DNA from: Caulobacter sp.
GTDB taxonomy: Bacteria; Pseudomonadota; Alphaproteobacteria; Caulobacterales; Caulobacteraceae
Assembly (NCBI GenBank): GCA_030645575.1
Contig: JAUSMJ010000059.1
Coordinates: forward strand, 60,893 to 124,892
Length of the DNA stretch: 64,000 nt
Reading direction: 5' to 3'
The first letter of the stretch is position 1, and each line of letters starts with the position of its first letter. This document shows positions 40,796-49,930 of the stretch, piece by piece. The translations under genes and the position numbers were made by a program. The notes beneath the pieces were generated by a model. It was given only the letters and a program-made list of their open reading frames with translations, searched no databases and was not told the origin of the DNA.

Positions 40796-41263
40796 ATGCG
40801 CTGCCCGTTCTGCGGTCATTTGGAAAGCCAGGTGAAGGACAGCCGCCCGTCGGAAGACGGCGCGGCCATCCGCCGGCGTCGGCTCTGCCCCGAGTGCGGC
40901 GGCCGCTTCACCACCTTCGAGCGGGTCCAGCTGCGCGAACTGACCATCGTCAAGCGCTCGGGCCGCCGCGCGCCGTTCGACCGCGAGAAGCTGGTCCGCT
41001 CGATCTCCATCGCCACGCGCAAGCGGCCGATCGAGGCCGAGCGGCTCGACCGGCTGGTCAACGGCATTGTCCGTCAGCTTGAGAGCATGGGCGAGACGGA
41101 GCTGGCCAGCCATGTGGTCGGCGAGATGGTCATGAAGGCGCTCAAGGCGCTCGATGACGTGGCCTATGTCCGCTACGCCTCGGTCTATCGCGATTTCCGC
41201 CACACCGACGACTTCGCCCAGTTCCTCAGCGCCGAGGGCCTGTCCGAAGAAACGGAGGACTGA
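40796..41263 (+). CDS. nrdR: Transcriptional repressor NrdR
   Basis: ATP/dATP-sensing repressor of ribonucleotide reductase genes. 155 residues: a zinc ribbon [17 protein letters not shown] with the second pair in CPECGGRF, then an ATP-cone ([20 protein letters not shown]). Located between glyA and the rib genes. GGAGG at its very end (41254-41258) probably serves the next gene. Confidence 0.97.
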   Translation: MRCPFCGHLESQVKDSRPSEDGAAIRRRRLCPECGGRFTTFERVQLRELTIVKRSGRRAPFDREKLVRSISIATRKRPIEAERLDRLVNGIVRQLESMGETELASHVVGEMVMKALKALDDVAYVRYASVYRDFRHTDDFAQFLSAEGLSEETED

Positions 41264-41265
41264 AC

Positions 41266-41955
41266 CTGGGCGTCACGCTCAAGCTGGCCACCTCGCTGGA
41301 CGGTCGCATCGCCACCGCCTCGGGCGAAAGCCGCTGGATCACGGGGCCGGCGGCGCGTGAGGAGGTGCACCGGTTGCGCGCCATGCACCAGGCGATCGTC
41401 GTCGGCGTCGAGACGGCCATCGCCGATGATCCTGAACTCACGGTGCGGCTGCCGGGCTTTGTCGGCATGCAGCCGGTGCGGGTGGTGCTCGACAGCCGCC
41501 AGCGGCTGCCGCTGACCTCGAAGCTGGTGCGGGAGGCCGGGCGGTTGCCGACGGTCGTGGTCACCGTTGAGAATCCAAACAACCGTTTGACTGACGCGGG
41601 GGTCACCGTGATCCAAGTCGCCCAGACCGAGGGACGCCCCGACCCGAAGGCGGTTCTGGAGGCCCTGCGGGCGGATTTCGGCCGCCGGGTCGCCGAACGG
41701 CTCGGTACGGCGTCAGACGTGATGGTGGAGACCAATGTCATGATCGAGGGCGGTGGCCAGGTGGCGGCCAGTTTCCTGTCCGCCGGTCTGGTCGATCAGA
41801 TCGAGTGGTTCCGGGCCCCGATCATTCTGGGCGACGAGGGCCGGCCAGCCATCGGCGCCTTCGTGCTCAAGGACCTGGCGGCCGCGCCGCGCTTCCGTCG
41901 GCTCGCGGTCGAGACGGTCGGCGACGATCTGTGGGAACGGTACGGGAAGGCCTGA
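41266..41955 (+). CDS. ribD: RibD-type 5-amino-6-(5-phosphoribosylamino)uracil reductase, deaminase domain absent
   Basis: Only the RibD_C reductase domain is present (about 229 residues): VTLKLATSLDGRIATASGESRWITG, VGVETAIADDPELTVR, the MIEGGGQVAASFL loop and FRAPIILGDEGRPAIGAF. Bifunctional RibD proteins carry a zinc deaminase domain first; here the DNA before it is nrdR. The conserved domain begins upstream of the first ATG/GTG (GTG 41365). GGAGG at 41254-41258 is seven bases before CTG 41266, which is taken as the start. A GTG start would cut off the first conserved strand. Overlaps ribE by TGATG. Confidence 0.8.
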   Translation: MGVTLKLATSLDGRIATASGESRWITGPAAREEVHRLRAMHQAIVVGVETAIADDPELTVRLPGFVGMQPVRVVLDSRQRLPLTSKLVREAGRLPTVVVTVENPNNRLTDAGVTVIQVAQTEGRPDPKAVLEALRADFGRRVAERLGTASDVMVETNVMIEGGGQVAASFLSAGLVDQIEWFRAPIILGDEGRPAIGAFVLKDLAAAPRFRRLAVETVGDDLWERYGKA

Positions 41956-42545
41956 TGTTCACCGGAATTGTCACCGATGTCGGCCGCGTGCGCGGCGTGC
42001 GCGAGACCAACCGCGACCGCCGCTTCGAGATCGAGACGGCCTACGACACGGCGACCATCGACCTGGGCGCCTCCATCTCCCACGCCGGCTGCTGCCTGAC
42101 GGTGGTCGAGAAGGGCGAGGGCTGGTTCGCGGTCGAGGTCTCGGCCGAGACCCTGTCGAAGACCACGCTGGACCAGTGGACCGAAGGCGCGCCCGTCAAT
42201 CTGGAGCGCGCCGCGCGGCTGGGCGACGAGATGGGCGGCCACATCGTCTCAGGCCATGTCGATGGGCTTGGCGAGGTGCTGTCGATCACGCCCGACGGCG
42301 GTTCGCACCGCCTGCGCATCCGCGCGCCCAGGCCGCTGCACCGGCTGATCGCCCCCAAGGGCTCGATCACCGTCGAGGGCGTCAGCCTGACCGTCAATGA
42401 GGTCGAGGATGACGTCTTTGGCCTGAACATCATTCCCCACACCTGGGATGTGACCACCCTGGGCCGGCTGAAGGCCGGTTCGCGGGTCAACCTCGAGATC
42501 GACATGCTGGCGCGCTACCTCGCCCGGTGGCAGGAGACCGCGTGA
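41955..42545 (+). CDS. ribE: Riboflavin synthase, alpha chain
   Basis: Dismutates two 6,7-dimethyl-8-ribityllumazine molecules to riboflavin. 196 residues of two similar barrels: MFTGIVTDVGRVRGV with ISHAGCCLTVVE in the first and GGHIVSGHVDGLGEV with ITVEGVSLTVNEV in the second. Start ATG 41955 overlaps the ribD stop. A repeat element of about 130 bases separates it from ribBX. Confidence 0.96.
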   Translation: MFTGIVTDVGRVRGVRETNRDRRFEIETAYDTATIDLGASISHAGCCLTVVEKGEGWFAVEVSAETLSKTTLDQWTEGAPVNLERAARLGDEMGGHIVSGHVDGLGEVLSITPDGGSHRLRIRAPRPLHRLIAPKGSITVEGVSLTVNEVEDDVFGLNIIPHTWDVTTLGRLKAGSRVNLEIDMLARYLARWQETA

Positions 42546-42560
42546 TGAACATCCTTTCCC

Positions 42561-42687
42561 CCGTCATGGCCCGGCTTGTCCGGGCCACCCATGAACACAG
42601 TCCGTATGGCATTGGCCGCGGACGCGCCGGGTTCGGTCCTGACGCGCCTGCGTGCGTGGGTGGCCCGGCCAAGCCGGGCCATGACGG
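42561..42687. repeat. Intergenic inverted repeat, CCGTCATGGCCCGGCTTGTCC type (intact copy)
   Basis: Left arm CCGTCATGGCCCGG then CTTGTCCGGGCCACCC (42561-42590), right arm GGGTGGCCCGGCC then AAGCCGGGCCATGACGG (42658-42687). Same family as the copy broken by the IS at 11.1-12.5 kb. Inside the rib operon, between ribE and ribBX, so it would be transcribed and could fold. Confidence 0.88.
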
Positions 42688-42715
42688 TTTCTGGTTCGGG
42701 ATGAGCGGTATCTGA

Positions 42716-43837
42716 ATGACCCAAGACAGCCCCATCTCCCCCATCGAGGACATCATCGAGGACGCCCGCAACGGGCGGCCCTACATCCTGGTGGACGCCG
42801 AGGACCGCGAGAACGAGGGGGATGTGATCATCCCCGCCCAGTTCGCCACGCCCGACCAGATCAACTTCATGGCCCGCCACGCGCGCGGTTTGATCTGCCT
42901 CTCCATCACCGCCGAGCGGGCCCGCCAGCTGCGGCTGCCGCCGATGGCGGCCGAGAACCGCGAGTCCATGACCACCGCCTTCACCGTCTCGATCGAGGCG
43001 AAGGAGGGGGTCACCACCGGCATCTCGGCCCACGACCGCTCGCACACCGTGGCCGTGGCCATCGACCCGACCAAGGGGCCGGACGACATCGTCTCGCCCG
43101 GCCATGTGTTCCCGCTGGTCGCCCGCGACGGCGGGGTGCTGGTCCGCGCGGGCCACACAGAGGCGGCCATCGACATCTCCCGCCTGGCGGGGCTGAACCC
43201 GGCGGGCGTGATCTGCGAGATCATGAAGGACGACGGCACCATGGCCCGGCTGCCGGACCTGGTCGCCTTCGCCCAGTTGCACGGCCTGAAGATCGGCACC
43301 ATCGCCGACCTGATCGCCTATCGCCGCCGCACCGAGCGGCAGGTCGAGCGGGTACTGGAGACGCCGTTCACCAGCGTCCACGGCGGCGACTTCCGCATGA
43401 TCGTCTACCGCAACAGCATCGACCGCTGCGAGCATGTCGCCCTGGTCAAGGGCCGCATCGAGGCGGACCGGCCGACGCTGGTGCGGATGCATCAGGTCGA
43501 TATGGCGGCCGACATGCTCGGTTTCGTCGGCGCCCGGCGCGACTATGTGCCGGCCGCGCTGCGGGCCATCGGCGAGCAGGACGGGCCCGGCGTGGCGGTG
43601 TTCATCCGCGATCCGAACCCGGCCTGGCTTTCCGAACGCTACGGCGGGGAGTATGCGGCAGGGAGCCAGTATCGGAGCAACGCCATCCGCGACTACGGGG
43701 TGGGGGCGCAGATCCTGCTGGACCTGGGGGTGCGGGAAATGGTCCTGCTCACCTCCAGCCCGTTCAAACCCGCCGCCCTCGAGGGCTACGGGCTCAGGAT
43801 CGTCGGGCGTCAGCCCATCGAGACGCCCAAGGAGTAG
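42716..43837 (+). CDS. ribB: 3,4-dihydroxy-2-butanone 4-phosphate synthase with degenerate GTP cyclohydrolase II-like domain (RibBX type)
   Basis: The N-terminal half is a complete RibB: VDAEDRENEGDVIIPAQ (acidic metal site), the RESMTTAFTVSIEA-like segment, TGISAHDRSHT, and RAGHTEAAIDISRLAGL. The C-terminal half follows GTP cyclohydrolase II in outline but lacks the zinc cysteines: the VRMHQVDMAADMLGF segment has none, and no Cys-x2-Asp-Cys motif exists. This matches the RibBX arrangement described in proteobacteria, where the C-terminal part is not a GTP cyclohydrolase. The cyclohydrolase must then be encoded elsewhere. Confidence 0.9.
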   Translation: MTQDSPISPIEDIIEDARNGRPYILVDAEDRENEGDVIIPAQFATPDQINFMARHARGLICLSITAERARQLRLPPMAAENRESMTTAFTVSIEAKEGVTTGISAHDRSHTVAVAIDPTKGPDDIVSPGHVFPLVARDGGVLVRAGHTEAAIDISRLAGLNPAGVICEIMKDDGTMARLPDLVAFAQLHGLKIGTIADLIAYRRRTERQVERVLETPFTSVHGGDFRMIVYRNSIDRCEHVALVKGRIEADRPTLVRMHQVDMAADMLGFVGARRDYVPAALRAIGEQDGPGVAVFIRDPNPAWLSERYGGEYAAGSQYRSNAIRDYGVGAQILLDLGVREMVLLTSSPFKPAALEGYGLRIVGRQPIETPKE

Positions 43838-43840
43838 CGC

Positions 43841-44302
43841 ATGCCCGCTGACAAGGTCCGCATCCTCATCGTGGAGGGCCGCTTCTATTCGGAGCTGTCC
43901 GACGAGCTCCTGCGGGGCGCGGCCGACGCCATCACGGCGGTCGGGGCGGAGTATGACGTGATCACCGTGCCGGGCGCGCTGGAGATTCCGGCGGTCATCG
44001 CCATCGCCGAGGAGGCCGGCCGCCGTCCGTCCGGCGCGCCGTACGACGGCTATGTCGCGCTGGGTTGCGTGATCCGCGGCGAGACCTGGCATTTCGAGAT
44101 CGTGTCCAACGAGTCCTCGCGCGGCCTGATGGACCTGGCCGTGCGCCGGGGCCTGGCCATCGGCAACGGCATCCTGACGGTCGAGGACGAGGACCAGGCC
44201 TGGGCCCGCGCCCGTGTCTCCGAAGGCGACAAGGGCGGCGGGGCGGCCCGCGCCTGCCTGGAGGTGCTGAGCATCAAGACCCGCCTGGAGCAGTCGCGAT
44301 GA
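43841..44302 (+). CDS. ribH: 6,7-dimethyl-8-ribityllumazine synthase
   Basis: Condenses the butanone phosphate with the pyrimidine diamine to form the riboflavin precursor. 153 residues: [50 protein letters not shown] with the catalytic histidine, and [11 protein letters not shown]. Three bases after ribBX; its stop overlaps the nusB start (ATGA). Confidence 0.96.
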   Translation: MPADKVRILIVEGRFYSELSDELLRGAADAITAVGAEYDVITVPGALEIPAVIAIAEEAGRRPSGAPYDGYVALGCVIRGETWHFEIVSNESSRGLMDLAVRRGLAIGNGILTVEDEDQAWARARVSEGDKGGGAARACLEVLSIKTRLEQSR

Positions 44303-44826
44303 CCGGGCGCAAGCCGGCTTCCCTGCGCGAGGCCTACGAGAAGCTGGTGGCGGCGACCGAAGGCAAGGTCGCGCCCCTGAGCGCCAAGGCGCGTCGCGCC
44401 CGCACCGTGGCGCGCCTGGCCGCCGTGCAGGCGCTGTACCAGATGGAGCTGGCCGGAACCGGGGTCGAGGCCGTGGTCCGCGAGTTCACCGAACACCGCT
44501 TTGACCGCGACATCGAGGGCGAGACCCTGGCCGAGGCCGACGAGGCCTTCTTCGCCGAACTGGTCCACGGCGTGGTCAGCGAACAGAACGCCATTGACGG
44601 CGCCGTCACCCATCGCCTTGCCACGGGCTGGCGGCTCGAGCGGCTGGACGCCACCCTGCGGGCCATCCTGCGGGCCGGCGGATGGGAGCTGATGCACCGG
44701 CCGGATGTGCCGGTCGAGGTGGCCATCGACGAGTACGTCGAGATCGCCAAGTCCTTCTTCGAAGGGCCCGAGCCCGGCTTCGTCAACGGCGCGCTCGACG
44801 GCATCGCCCGCGATGCCCGGGGGTGA
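44299..44826 (+). CDS. nusB: Transcription antitermination factor NusB
   Basis: RNA-binding helical protein acting with NusE in rRNA antitermination. 175 residues from ATG 44299. The motif [20 protein letters not shown] and the C-terminal [35 protein letters not shown] are diagnostic. It overlaps ribH by four bases and thiL by 14 bases. Confidence 0.95.
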   Translation: MTGRKPASLREAYEKLVAATEGKVAPLSAKARRARTVARLAAVQALYQMELAGTGVEAVVREFTEHRFDRDIEGETLAEADEAFFAELVHGVVSEQNAIDGAVTHRLATGWRLERLDATLRAILRAGGWELMHRPDVPVEVAIDEYVEIAKSFFEGPEPGFVNGALDGIARDARG

Positions 44827-45751
44827 GTTCGACTGGATCGCGCGGCTCTTAAGGCCCCTGACCCGGGGCGCGCCGGAAGCGCTCGATCTGCTCGACGACG
44901 CCGCCGTGATTCCGTCGCGACCAGGGTTCGACCTGATCGTGACCAAGGACGCGCTGGTCGCCGGCGTGCATTTCCTGGAGGGCGATCCGCTGGATCTGGT
45001 CGCCCGCAAGTTGCTGCGCGTGAACCTGTCTGATCTCGCGGCGAAAGGCGCCGAGCCGTACGGCTATTTCCTGACCACCGCCTGGCCGACCGGGGCGACC
45101 TGGGCCGACCGCGAACGGTTCGTGACGGGACTGGCCGAGGACGGCGCGACCTACGGGCTGTCTCTGCTGGGCGGCGACACGGTCGTTACGCCAGGGCCGC
45201 TGAGCCTCACCGCGACGATGCTGGGCTGGGTCCCGCACGGCGAGGCCGTGCTGCGCAGGGGCGCCCGGCCGGGCGACCTGCTGGCCGTCAGCGGGCCGAT
45301 TGGCGACGGCTGGCTGGGCCTGAAGGCCGCGCGCGGCGAGATCGCCGATGCCTCGTTGGCCGAGCGGTATCGCCTGCCCAGTCCCCGAACGGACCTGCGG
45401 GAGGCGCTGAGAGCCCATGCCCGGGCCGCCGCCGACGTCTCCGACGGGCTGCTGGCCGACGCCGGCCATATCGCGACGGCCAGTGGCTGCGCGGCGCGGA
45501 TCGACCTGGACCGCGTGCCCCTGTCGCCCGGCGCCGCGGCCTGGCTGGCCGGCCAGACCGATGCGGCGGCGGCGCTGGCGGCGCTGGCGACCGGCGGCGA
45601 CGACTATCAGATCGTCTGCGCCCTGGCGCCGGAGCGGCCCGTCCCGGCCGGCTTGACCGTCGTTGGCGTGTTCGCGGCGGGGCAGGGCGTCACGGCCCTG
45701 TTCGAGGGCGCGCCGGTCTCGATCGACCGTCTCGGCTGGACCCACGGTTAA
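44813..45751 (+). CDS. thiL: Thiamine-monophosphate kinase
   Basis: Phosphorylates thiamine monophosphate to the active diphosphate. 312 residues from ATG 44813 ([19 protein letters not shown]). [53 protein letters not shown] and [13 protein letters not shown] are the conserved metal- and ATP-binding segments of the PurM-type fold. It follows nusB with overlap, as in many alphaproteobacteria. Confidence 0.95.
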   Translation: MPGGEFDWIARLLRPLTRGAPEALDLLDDAAVIPSRPGFDLIVTKDALVAGVHFLEGDPLDLVARKLLRVNLSDLAAKGAEPYGYFLTTAWPTGATWADRERFVTGLAEDGATYGLSLLGGDTVVTPGPLSLTATMLGWVPHGEAVLRRGARPGDLLAVSGPIGDGWLGLKAARGEIADASLAERYRLPSPRTDLREALRAHARAAADVSDGLLADAGHIATASGCAARIDLDRVPLSPGAAAWLAGQTDAAAALAALATGGDDYQIVCALAPERPVPAGLTVVGVFAAGQGVTALFEGAPVSIDRLGWTHG

Positions 45752-45785
45752 CCCGGCTTTCACCACGGCGGCGCAGCTTGCGGCC

Positions 45786-46220
45786 ATGCGCCGCCGCCAG
45801 ATTCTCGCCGCCCTTCCGTTCGCCCTCGCCGCGGGGCCCGCCGCCGCCAGCGAACCGCCGAAGAAGAGCTCGGGCGGGCAATATATCGACCTGTCGCCGG
45901 TCGCCCTGCCGATCGTGTTGAACAACCGGCTGATCAACTACGTCTTCGTCCAGGTGCGGATCAATCTGAGCCCCTCGGCCGATGCGCCGAAGATCCGTGA
46001 GAAGGAACCCTGGTTCCGCGACGCCCTGGTCCGGGCCGGCCACCGCACGCCCTTCACCAAGGCCACCGACTACACGGTGATCGACGAAGCCCGGATGAAG
46101 GCGTCGTTGATGCGCGAGGCGGCGCTGATCATTCCGGCCCGCAACCTGCGCTCGGTCAGCCTGATCTCGCAGACTCCCAAGCAGCGCAGCCGCCTGCCGC
46201 GGGCCCCGGCCGCCCGTTGA
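45786..46220 (+). CDS. Exported hypothetical protein
   Basis: 144 residues with an N-terminal export signal MRRRQILAALPFALAAGPAAAS; the leading arginines make a Tat signal possible. The mature part reads GGQYIDLSPVALPIVLNNRLINYVFVQVRINL and ends basic. No characterised family recognised. Lies between thiL and the pyrophosphatase gene. Confidence 0.7.
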   Translation: MRRRQILAALPFALAAGPAAASEPPKKSSGGQYIDLSPVALPIVLNNRLINYVFVQVRINLSPSADAPKIREKEPWFRDALVRAGHRTPFTKATDYTVIDEARMKASLMREAALIIPARNLRSVSLISQTPKQRSRLPRAPAAR

Positions 46221-46508
46221 GCCTTGCCCTTCAAATGACGTCGTTTGAAGGACGAGGAAGGTTCGCGATCTGGAAACCGGGCGCGACAGGCGCCGAAACC
46301 GGCATCCACTTTCGGCCGTCGCGCCCCGGCTGATTTCCCCAAACGGAACGGGCGGTTGCTTACGCCGCCCGCATTTGGCAAAGACGGGCGTCTTTTTCGC
46401 AAGGGGGCGCCGGCTGACGGCGTCTATTCAAAGCAAATCGGGGGATCCGATCGCCGGCCAACGGTCGCGCGGAAACCCCCGGCGCTACAACAAGGGGCTC
46501 TAGGAACT
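46221..46508 (+). other. Long leader of hppA with two small hairpins, no gene seen
   Basis: A 288-base gap without a recognisable gene. It holds the inverted repeat CCTTCAAA/TTTGAAGG (46228-46251), which may end the upstream transcript, and a small terminator-like hairpin AAGACG-GG-CGTCTT followed by T (46381-46397). The hppA promoter should lie in this stretch, and transcription from before the second hairpin would have to pass it. No known riboswitch consensus was recognised. Confidence 0.4.
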
Positions 46509-48668
46509 ATGGGCATCGACTTTCTAGTACTGGCGATCGTCGCCGGTCTGGCCGCCGTGGTTTACGGCGTGATCCAGACCATGGGACTGTTGCGCAAGTC
46601 CGCCGGCAACGCGCGGATGCAGGAAATCGCCGCGGCCATCCAGGAAGGCGCGCAAGCCTACCTGAACCGGCAGTACACCACGATCGCGCTCGTCGGCGTG
46701 GTCGTGATCGCCTTGCTGGCGTGGTTCTTCAAGAGCTGGGAGCAGCCGGTCGGCTTCGCCCTGGGCGCGATCCTGTCGGGCGGCGCCGGCTTCGTCGGCA
46801 TGCTGATCTCGGTCCGCGCCAACGTCCGCACCGCCCAGGCCTCCTCCGAGAGCCTTGGCAAGGGCCTGAGCGTCGCCTTCACCTCTGGCGCCATCACCGG
46901 CATGCTGGTGGCCGGCCTCGCCCTGCTGGGCGTCGCGGGCTACTACTATGTGCTGACCCGCGTCATGGGCCTGGACCCGACCAGCCGTCCGGTGATCGAC
47001 TCGCTGGTCACCCTGGGCTTCGGCGCCTCGCTGATCTCGATCTTCGCCCGTCTCGGTGGCGGCATCTTCACCAAGGGCGCCGACGTCGGCGGCGACATGG
47101 TCGGCAAGGTTGAGGCCGGCATCCCGGAAGATGACCCCCGCAACGCGGCGACCATCGCCGACAACGTCGGTGACAACGTCGGCGACTGCGCCGGCATGGC
47201 CGCCGACCTGTTCGAGACCTACGCGGTGACCACGGTCGCCACCATGGTGCTAGCCGCCATCTTCTTCCGCGGCAGCCCCGATCTGGTGTCCGCGATGATG
47301 GTCCTGCCGCTGGCCATCTGCGCCATCGGCATCGCCACCTCGATCATCGGCGCCTTCTTCGTCCGCCTGGGCAAGAAGCAGAACATCATGGGCGCCCTGT
47401 ACCAGGGTCTGATCGTCACCGGCATCCTGTCGGCCGCCGCCCTCTACTTCCTGTTCCCGCACTTCGTGACCGCCCCGATCGAGTTCACGCCCTTCGGCGG
47501 TGAGCCCAAGTCGTACGGCGCGATGGAGCTGTTCTGGTGCGGCATCACCGGCCTGGTGATCACCGCCCTGATCGTCGTCATCACCGAATACTACACCGGC
47601 ACCGGCTTCCGCCCGGTGAAGTCGGTCGCCCAGGCTTCGGTCTCCGGCCACGGCACCAACGTGATCCAGGGCTTGGCCATGTCGCTGGAGGCCTGCGCGG
47701 CCCCGGCCATCGTGATCATCGCCGGCATCATCGTCACCTACGGCCTCGCCGGCCTGTTCGGCATCGCCATCGCCGTGACCTCGATGCTGTCGCTGGCGGG
47801 CTTCATCGTCGCCCTCGACGCCTTCGGCCCGGTGACCGACAACGCCGGCGGCATCGCCGAGATGGCCGGCCTGCCCCCCGAAGTGCGCGTCACCACGGAC
47901 GCGCTCGACGCCGTGGGCAACACGACCAAGGCCGTCACCAAGGGCTACGCCATCGGTTCCGCCGGTCTCGGCGCCCTGGTGCTGTTCGCCGCCTACACCG
48001 AAGACCTGAAGTTCTTCACGGCGGAAGCTCTGCCAGGGTCGTTCTTCGACGGTCTCGGCGCGGTGACCTTCGACCTCTCCAACCCCTACGTCGTGGTCGG
48101 CCTGCTGTTCGGGGGCCTGCTGCCGTTCCTGTTCGGCGGCATGTCGATGACCGCCGTCGGCCGCGCCGCCCAGGAAGTGGTGGTCGAGGTTCGTCGCCAG
48201 TTCCGCGAAAACCCCGGCATCATGACCGGCGAGGTCAAGCCGGAATACGGCAAGGCCGTGGACATCCTGACCAAGGCCGCGATCCGGGAAATGATCGTCC
48301 CGTCGCTGCTGCCGGTCGCCTCTCCGGTGGTGCTGTTCTTCGTGATCAACGCCATCGCGGGCAAGATCAATGCCTTCGCCAGCCTTGGCGCCATGCTGAT
48401 GGGCGTCATCGTCACCGGCCTGTTCGTGGCCATCTCGATGACCTCGGGCGGCGGCGCCTGGGACAACGCCAAGAAGGTGATCGAGGAAGGCTTCACCGAC
48501 AGCGACGGCGTCAAGCACGGCAAGGGCTCTGAAGCCCACAAGGCCGCCGTGACCGGCGACACCGTCGGCGACCCCTACAAGGACACCTCCGGCCCGGCCG
48601 TGAACCCGATGATCAAGATCGCGAACATCGTGGCCCTGCTGCTGCTGGCCGTCCTGGCCCACGGCTAA
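46509..48668 (+). CDS. hppA: Membrane-bound proton-translocating pyrophosphatase
   Basis: Pumps protons using pyrophosphate hydrolysis. 719 residues with about 16 membrane segments. Substrate motifs: [44 protein letters not shown], and [16 protein letters not shown]. The residue deciding potassium dependence is lysine here ([19 protein letters not shown]), which marks the K+-independent type. Start ATG 46509 ([20 protein letters not shown]). A strong terminator hairpin follows. Confidence 0.96.
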   Translation: MGIDFLVLAIVAGLAAVVYGVIQTMGLLRKSAGNARMQEIAAAIQEGAQAYLNRQYTTIALVGVVVIALLAWFFKSWEQPVGFALGAILSGGAGFVGMLISVRANVRTAQASSESLGKGLSVAFTSGAITGMLVAGLALLGVAGYYYVLTRVMGLDPTSRPVIDSLVTLGFGASLISIFARLGGGIFTKGADVGGDMVGKVEAGIPEDDPRNAATIADNVGDNVGDCAGMAADLFETYAVTTVATMVLAAIFFRGSPDLVSAMMVLPLAICAIGIATSIIGAFFVRLGKKQNIMGALYQGLIVTGILSAAALYFLFPHFVTAPIEFTPFGGEPKSYGAMELFWCGITGLVITALIVVITEYYTGTGFRPVKSVAQASVSGHGTNVIQGLAMSLEACAAPAIVIIAGIIVTYGLAGLFGIAIAVTSMLSLAGFIVALDAFGPVTDNAGGIAEMAGLPPEVRVTTDALDAVGNTTKAVTKGYAIGSAGLGALVLFAAYTEDLKFFTAEALPGSFFDGLGAVTFDLSNPYVVVGLLFGGLLPFLFGGMSMTAVGRAAQEVVVEVRRQFRENPGIMTGEVKPEYGKAVDILTKAAIREMIVPSLLPVASPVVLFFVINAIAGKINAFASLGAMLMGVIVTGLFVAISMTSGGGAWDNAKKVIEEGFTDSDGVKHGKGSEAHKAAVTGDTVGDPYKDTSGPAVNPMIKIANIVALLLLAVLAHG

Positions 48669-48724
48669 GACCCAGGGGGCGGGTTCCCGGATCCGCCCCG
48701 ACCGTCAGCCATCCAGATACGACG

Positions 48725-48755
48725 ACGCCCCGGAGAGCGATCTCCGGGGCGTTTT
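48725..48755. terminator. Rho-independent terminator after hppA
   Basis: The arms ACGCCCCGGAGA and TCTCCGGGGCGT pair perfectly around the tetraloop GCGA and are followed by TTTT. It ends the hppA transcript. It lies between convergent hppA and bamE; the minus strand has no matching T run, so it is mainly one-directional. Confidence 0.92.
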
Positions 48756-48798
48756 CGTTGGTCGTTGGTCGTTGGTCTGTGTGGTCGAGCGGCGGAGC

Positions 48799-49290
48799 CT
48801 ACTGACGGTCGCCCGGGCGGCTGCCAGGAACGCCTTCGTCGTCGGCGCGCGGCAGCATGCCGCCACGACCGACGTTGCCGAGCAGCTGCTCGAGGATGCT
48901 GAGTTCGCGGCCACGGGTCGGCGTCTCGCGGCTGTTGTAGGCGAACACCTTGCCGTCCCGCAGCGTGTAGGAATTGACCGCCGTGACCTGTTCGGTCGCC
49001 GGGTCGAAGGTGATGGCGAACACGTTCCGCGCCGCGACGCGCGGCTGGTAGAAGGCCACCCGGTCGGTGACCTGGCTCATGTAGAACCAGACATTGGGGT
49101 CGAAGGTCGACTTGGCCGAGGGCGAGCCCAGTTTGCCAAGCACGGTCGATTTGGTGTCGTCGCCGGTCTTGATATCGGCCGGATTGACCTCGATGGCCTG
49201 GAAGCCGGAATAGGTGGTCATCGGCATGCAGGCGCCGGTCGACATCAGGACGATGGCGGAGGCGGCGGCGAGGGCGGCTTTACGAAACAT
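48799..49290 (-). CDS. bamE: Outer membrane assembly lipoprotein BamE (SmpA/OmlA)
   Basis: Accessory subunit of the BAM complex that inserts outer membrane proteins. 163 residues with a lipoprotein signal (LMSTGACMPM, Cys21), then TTYSGFQAIEVNPADIKTGDDTKSTVLGKLGSPSAKSTFDPNVWFYMSQV, the SmpA/OmlA domain, and a longer basic/Gly tail than in E. coli. It diverges from the cytochrome chaperone gene. Confidence 0.9.
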   Translation of the reverse strand: MFRKAALAAASAIVLMSTGACMPMTTYSGFQAIEVNPADIKTGDDTKSTVLGKLGSPSAKSTFDPNVWFYMSQVTDRVAFYQPRVAARNVFAITFDPATEQVTAVNSYTLRDGKVFAYNSRETPTRGRELSILEQLLGNVGRGGMLPRADDEGVPGSRPGDRQ

Positions 49291-49402
49291 GTCGGCTCCC
49301 GGTGCGCGCTGAGGGCGCGGGTCTTTGACCTATCGCCCGCACGGGCTTAGTTCAATGCCCGCTTTAGGCTCCCCTGGCGGCGAAATCGAGGCGATAGCGA
49401 CG

Positions 49403-49930
49403 ATGCTACAGCGGTTGTTCCGGCCAAATCCGGCGAAACTGGCCGGCGAGGCCCTGTACGCGGCGGCGGCGGGCCAGGCCCGCAGGCCGTCGTTCTACGC
49501 CGACGGCGGAGTCGCCGATACGCGCGAGGGCCGCTTCGAGCTCTATACGCTGCATGTCATCCTGCTGATCGAGCGGCTCAAGGGCGAGACCGACGCGGCC
49601 GCCGAGGCGCGCCAGAGCCTGTTCGACCGCTACGTCCGCGGGCTCGACGACGCCTTCCGCGAGCTGGGCGTGGGTGATCTGTCGGTGGCGAAGAAGATGA
49701 AAACGCTTGGCCAGGCCTTCTATGGCCGCCTCAAGGCCTATGAGGACGCGGCGGCCGCGCTGCCCGACGCCGCGCCGCTGACGGAGATGCTGACCCGCAC
49801 GGTGCTGGAAGGCCGGGGCGACCAGGCCGCCGACCTGACGGCCTATGTCCTGGCCGCCCGCGACGGGCTGTCGCGGCAGGAGGTTTCGAACCTGCTGGCG
49901 GGGACCGTGACCTGGGAGGGCGGGCGATGA
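49403..49930 (+). CDS. Ubiquinol-cytochrome c chaperone family protein
   Basis: 175 residues from ATG 49403 (MLQRLFRPNPAKLAGEALYAAAAGQARRPSFY). The VADTREGRFELYTLHVILLIERLKG segment and FRELGVGDLSVAKKMKTLGQAFYGRLKAYEDA are typical of the CBP3/UQCC1-like family that helps assemble cytochrome bc1. Its stop overlaps the yceD start by ATGA. Confidence 0.88.
   Translation: MLQRLFRPNPAKLAGEALYAAAAGQARRPSFYADGGVADTREGRFELYTLHVILLIERLKGETDAAAEARQSLFDRYVRGLDDAFRELGVGDLSVAKKMKTLGQAFYGRLKAYEDAAAALPDAAPLTEMLTRTVLEGRGDQAADLTAYVLAARDGLSRQEVSNLLAGTVTWEGGR

Noticed and set aside
42546..42715. FMN riboswitch before ribBX
   Set aside because: The gap is filled by the CCGTCATGGCCCGG inverted repeat; the conserved FMN riboswitch segments (such as AGGGTGAAATTCCC-like) are absent.
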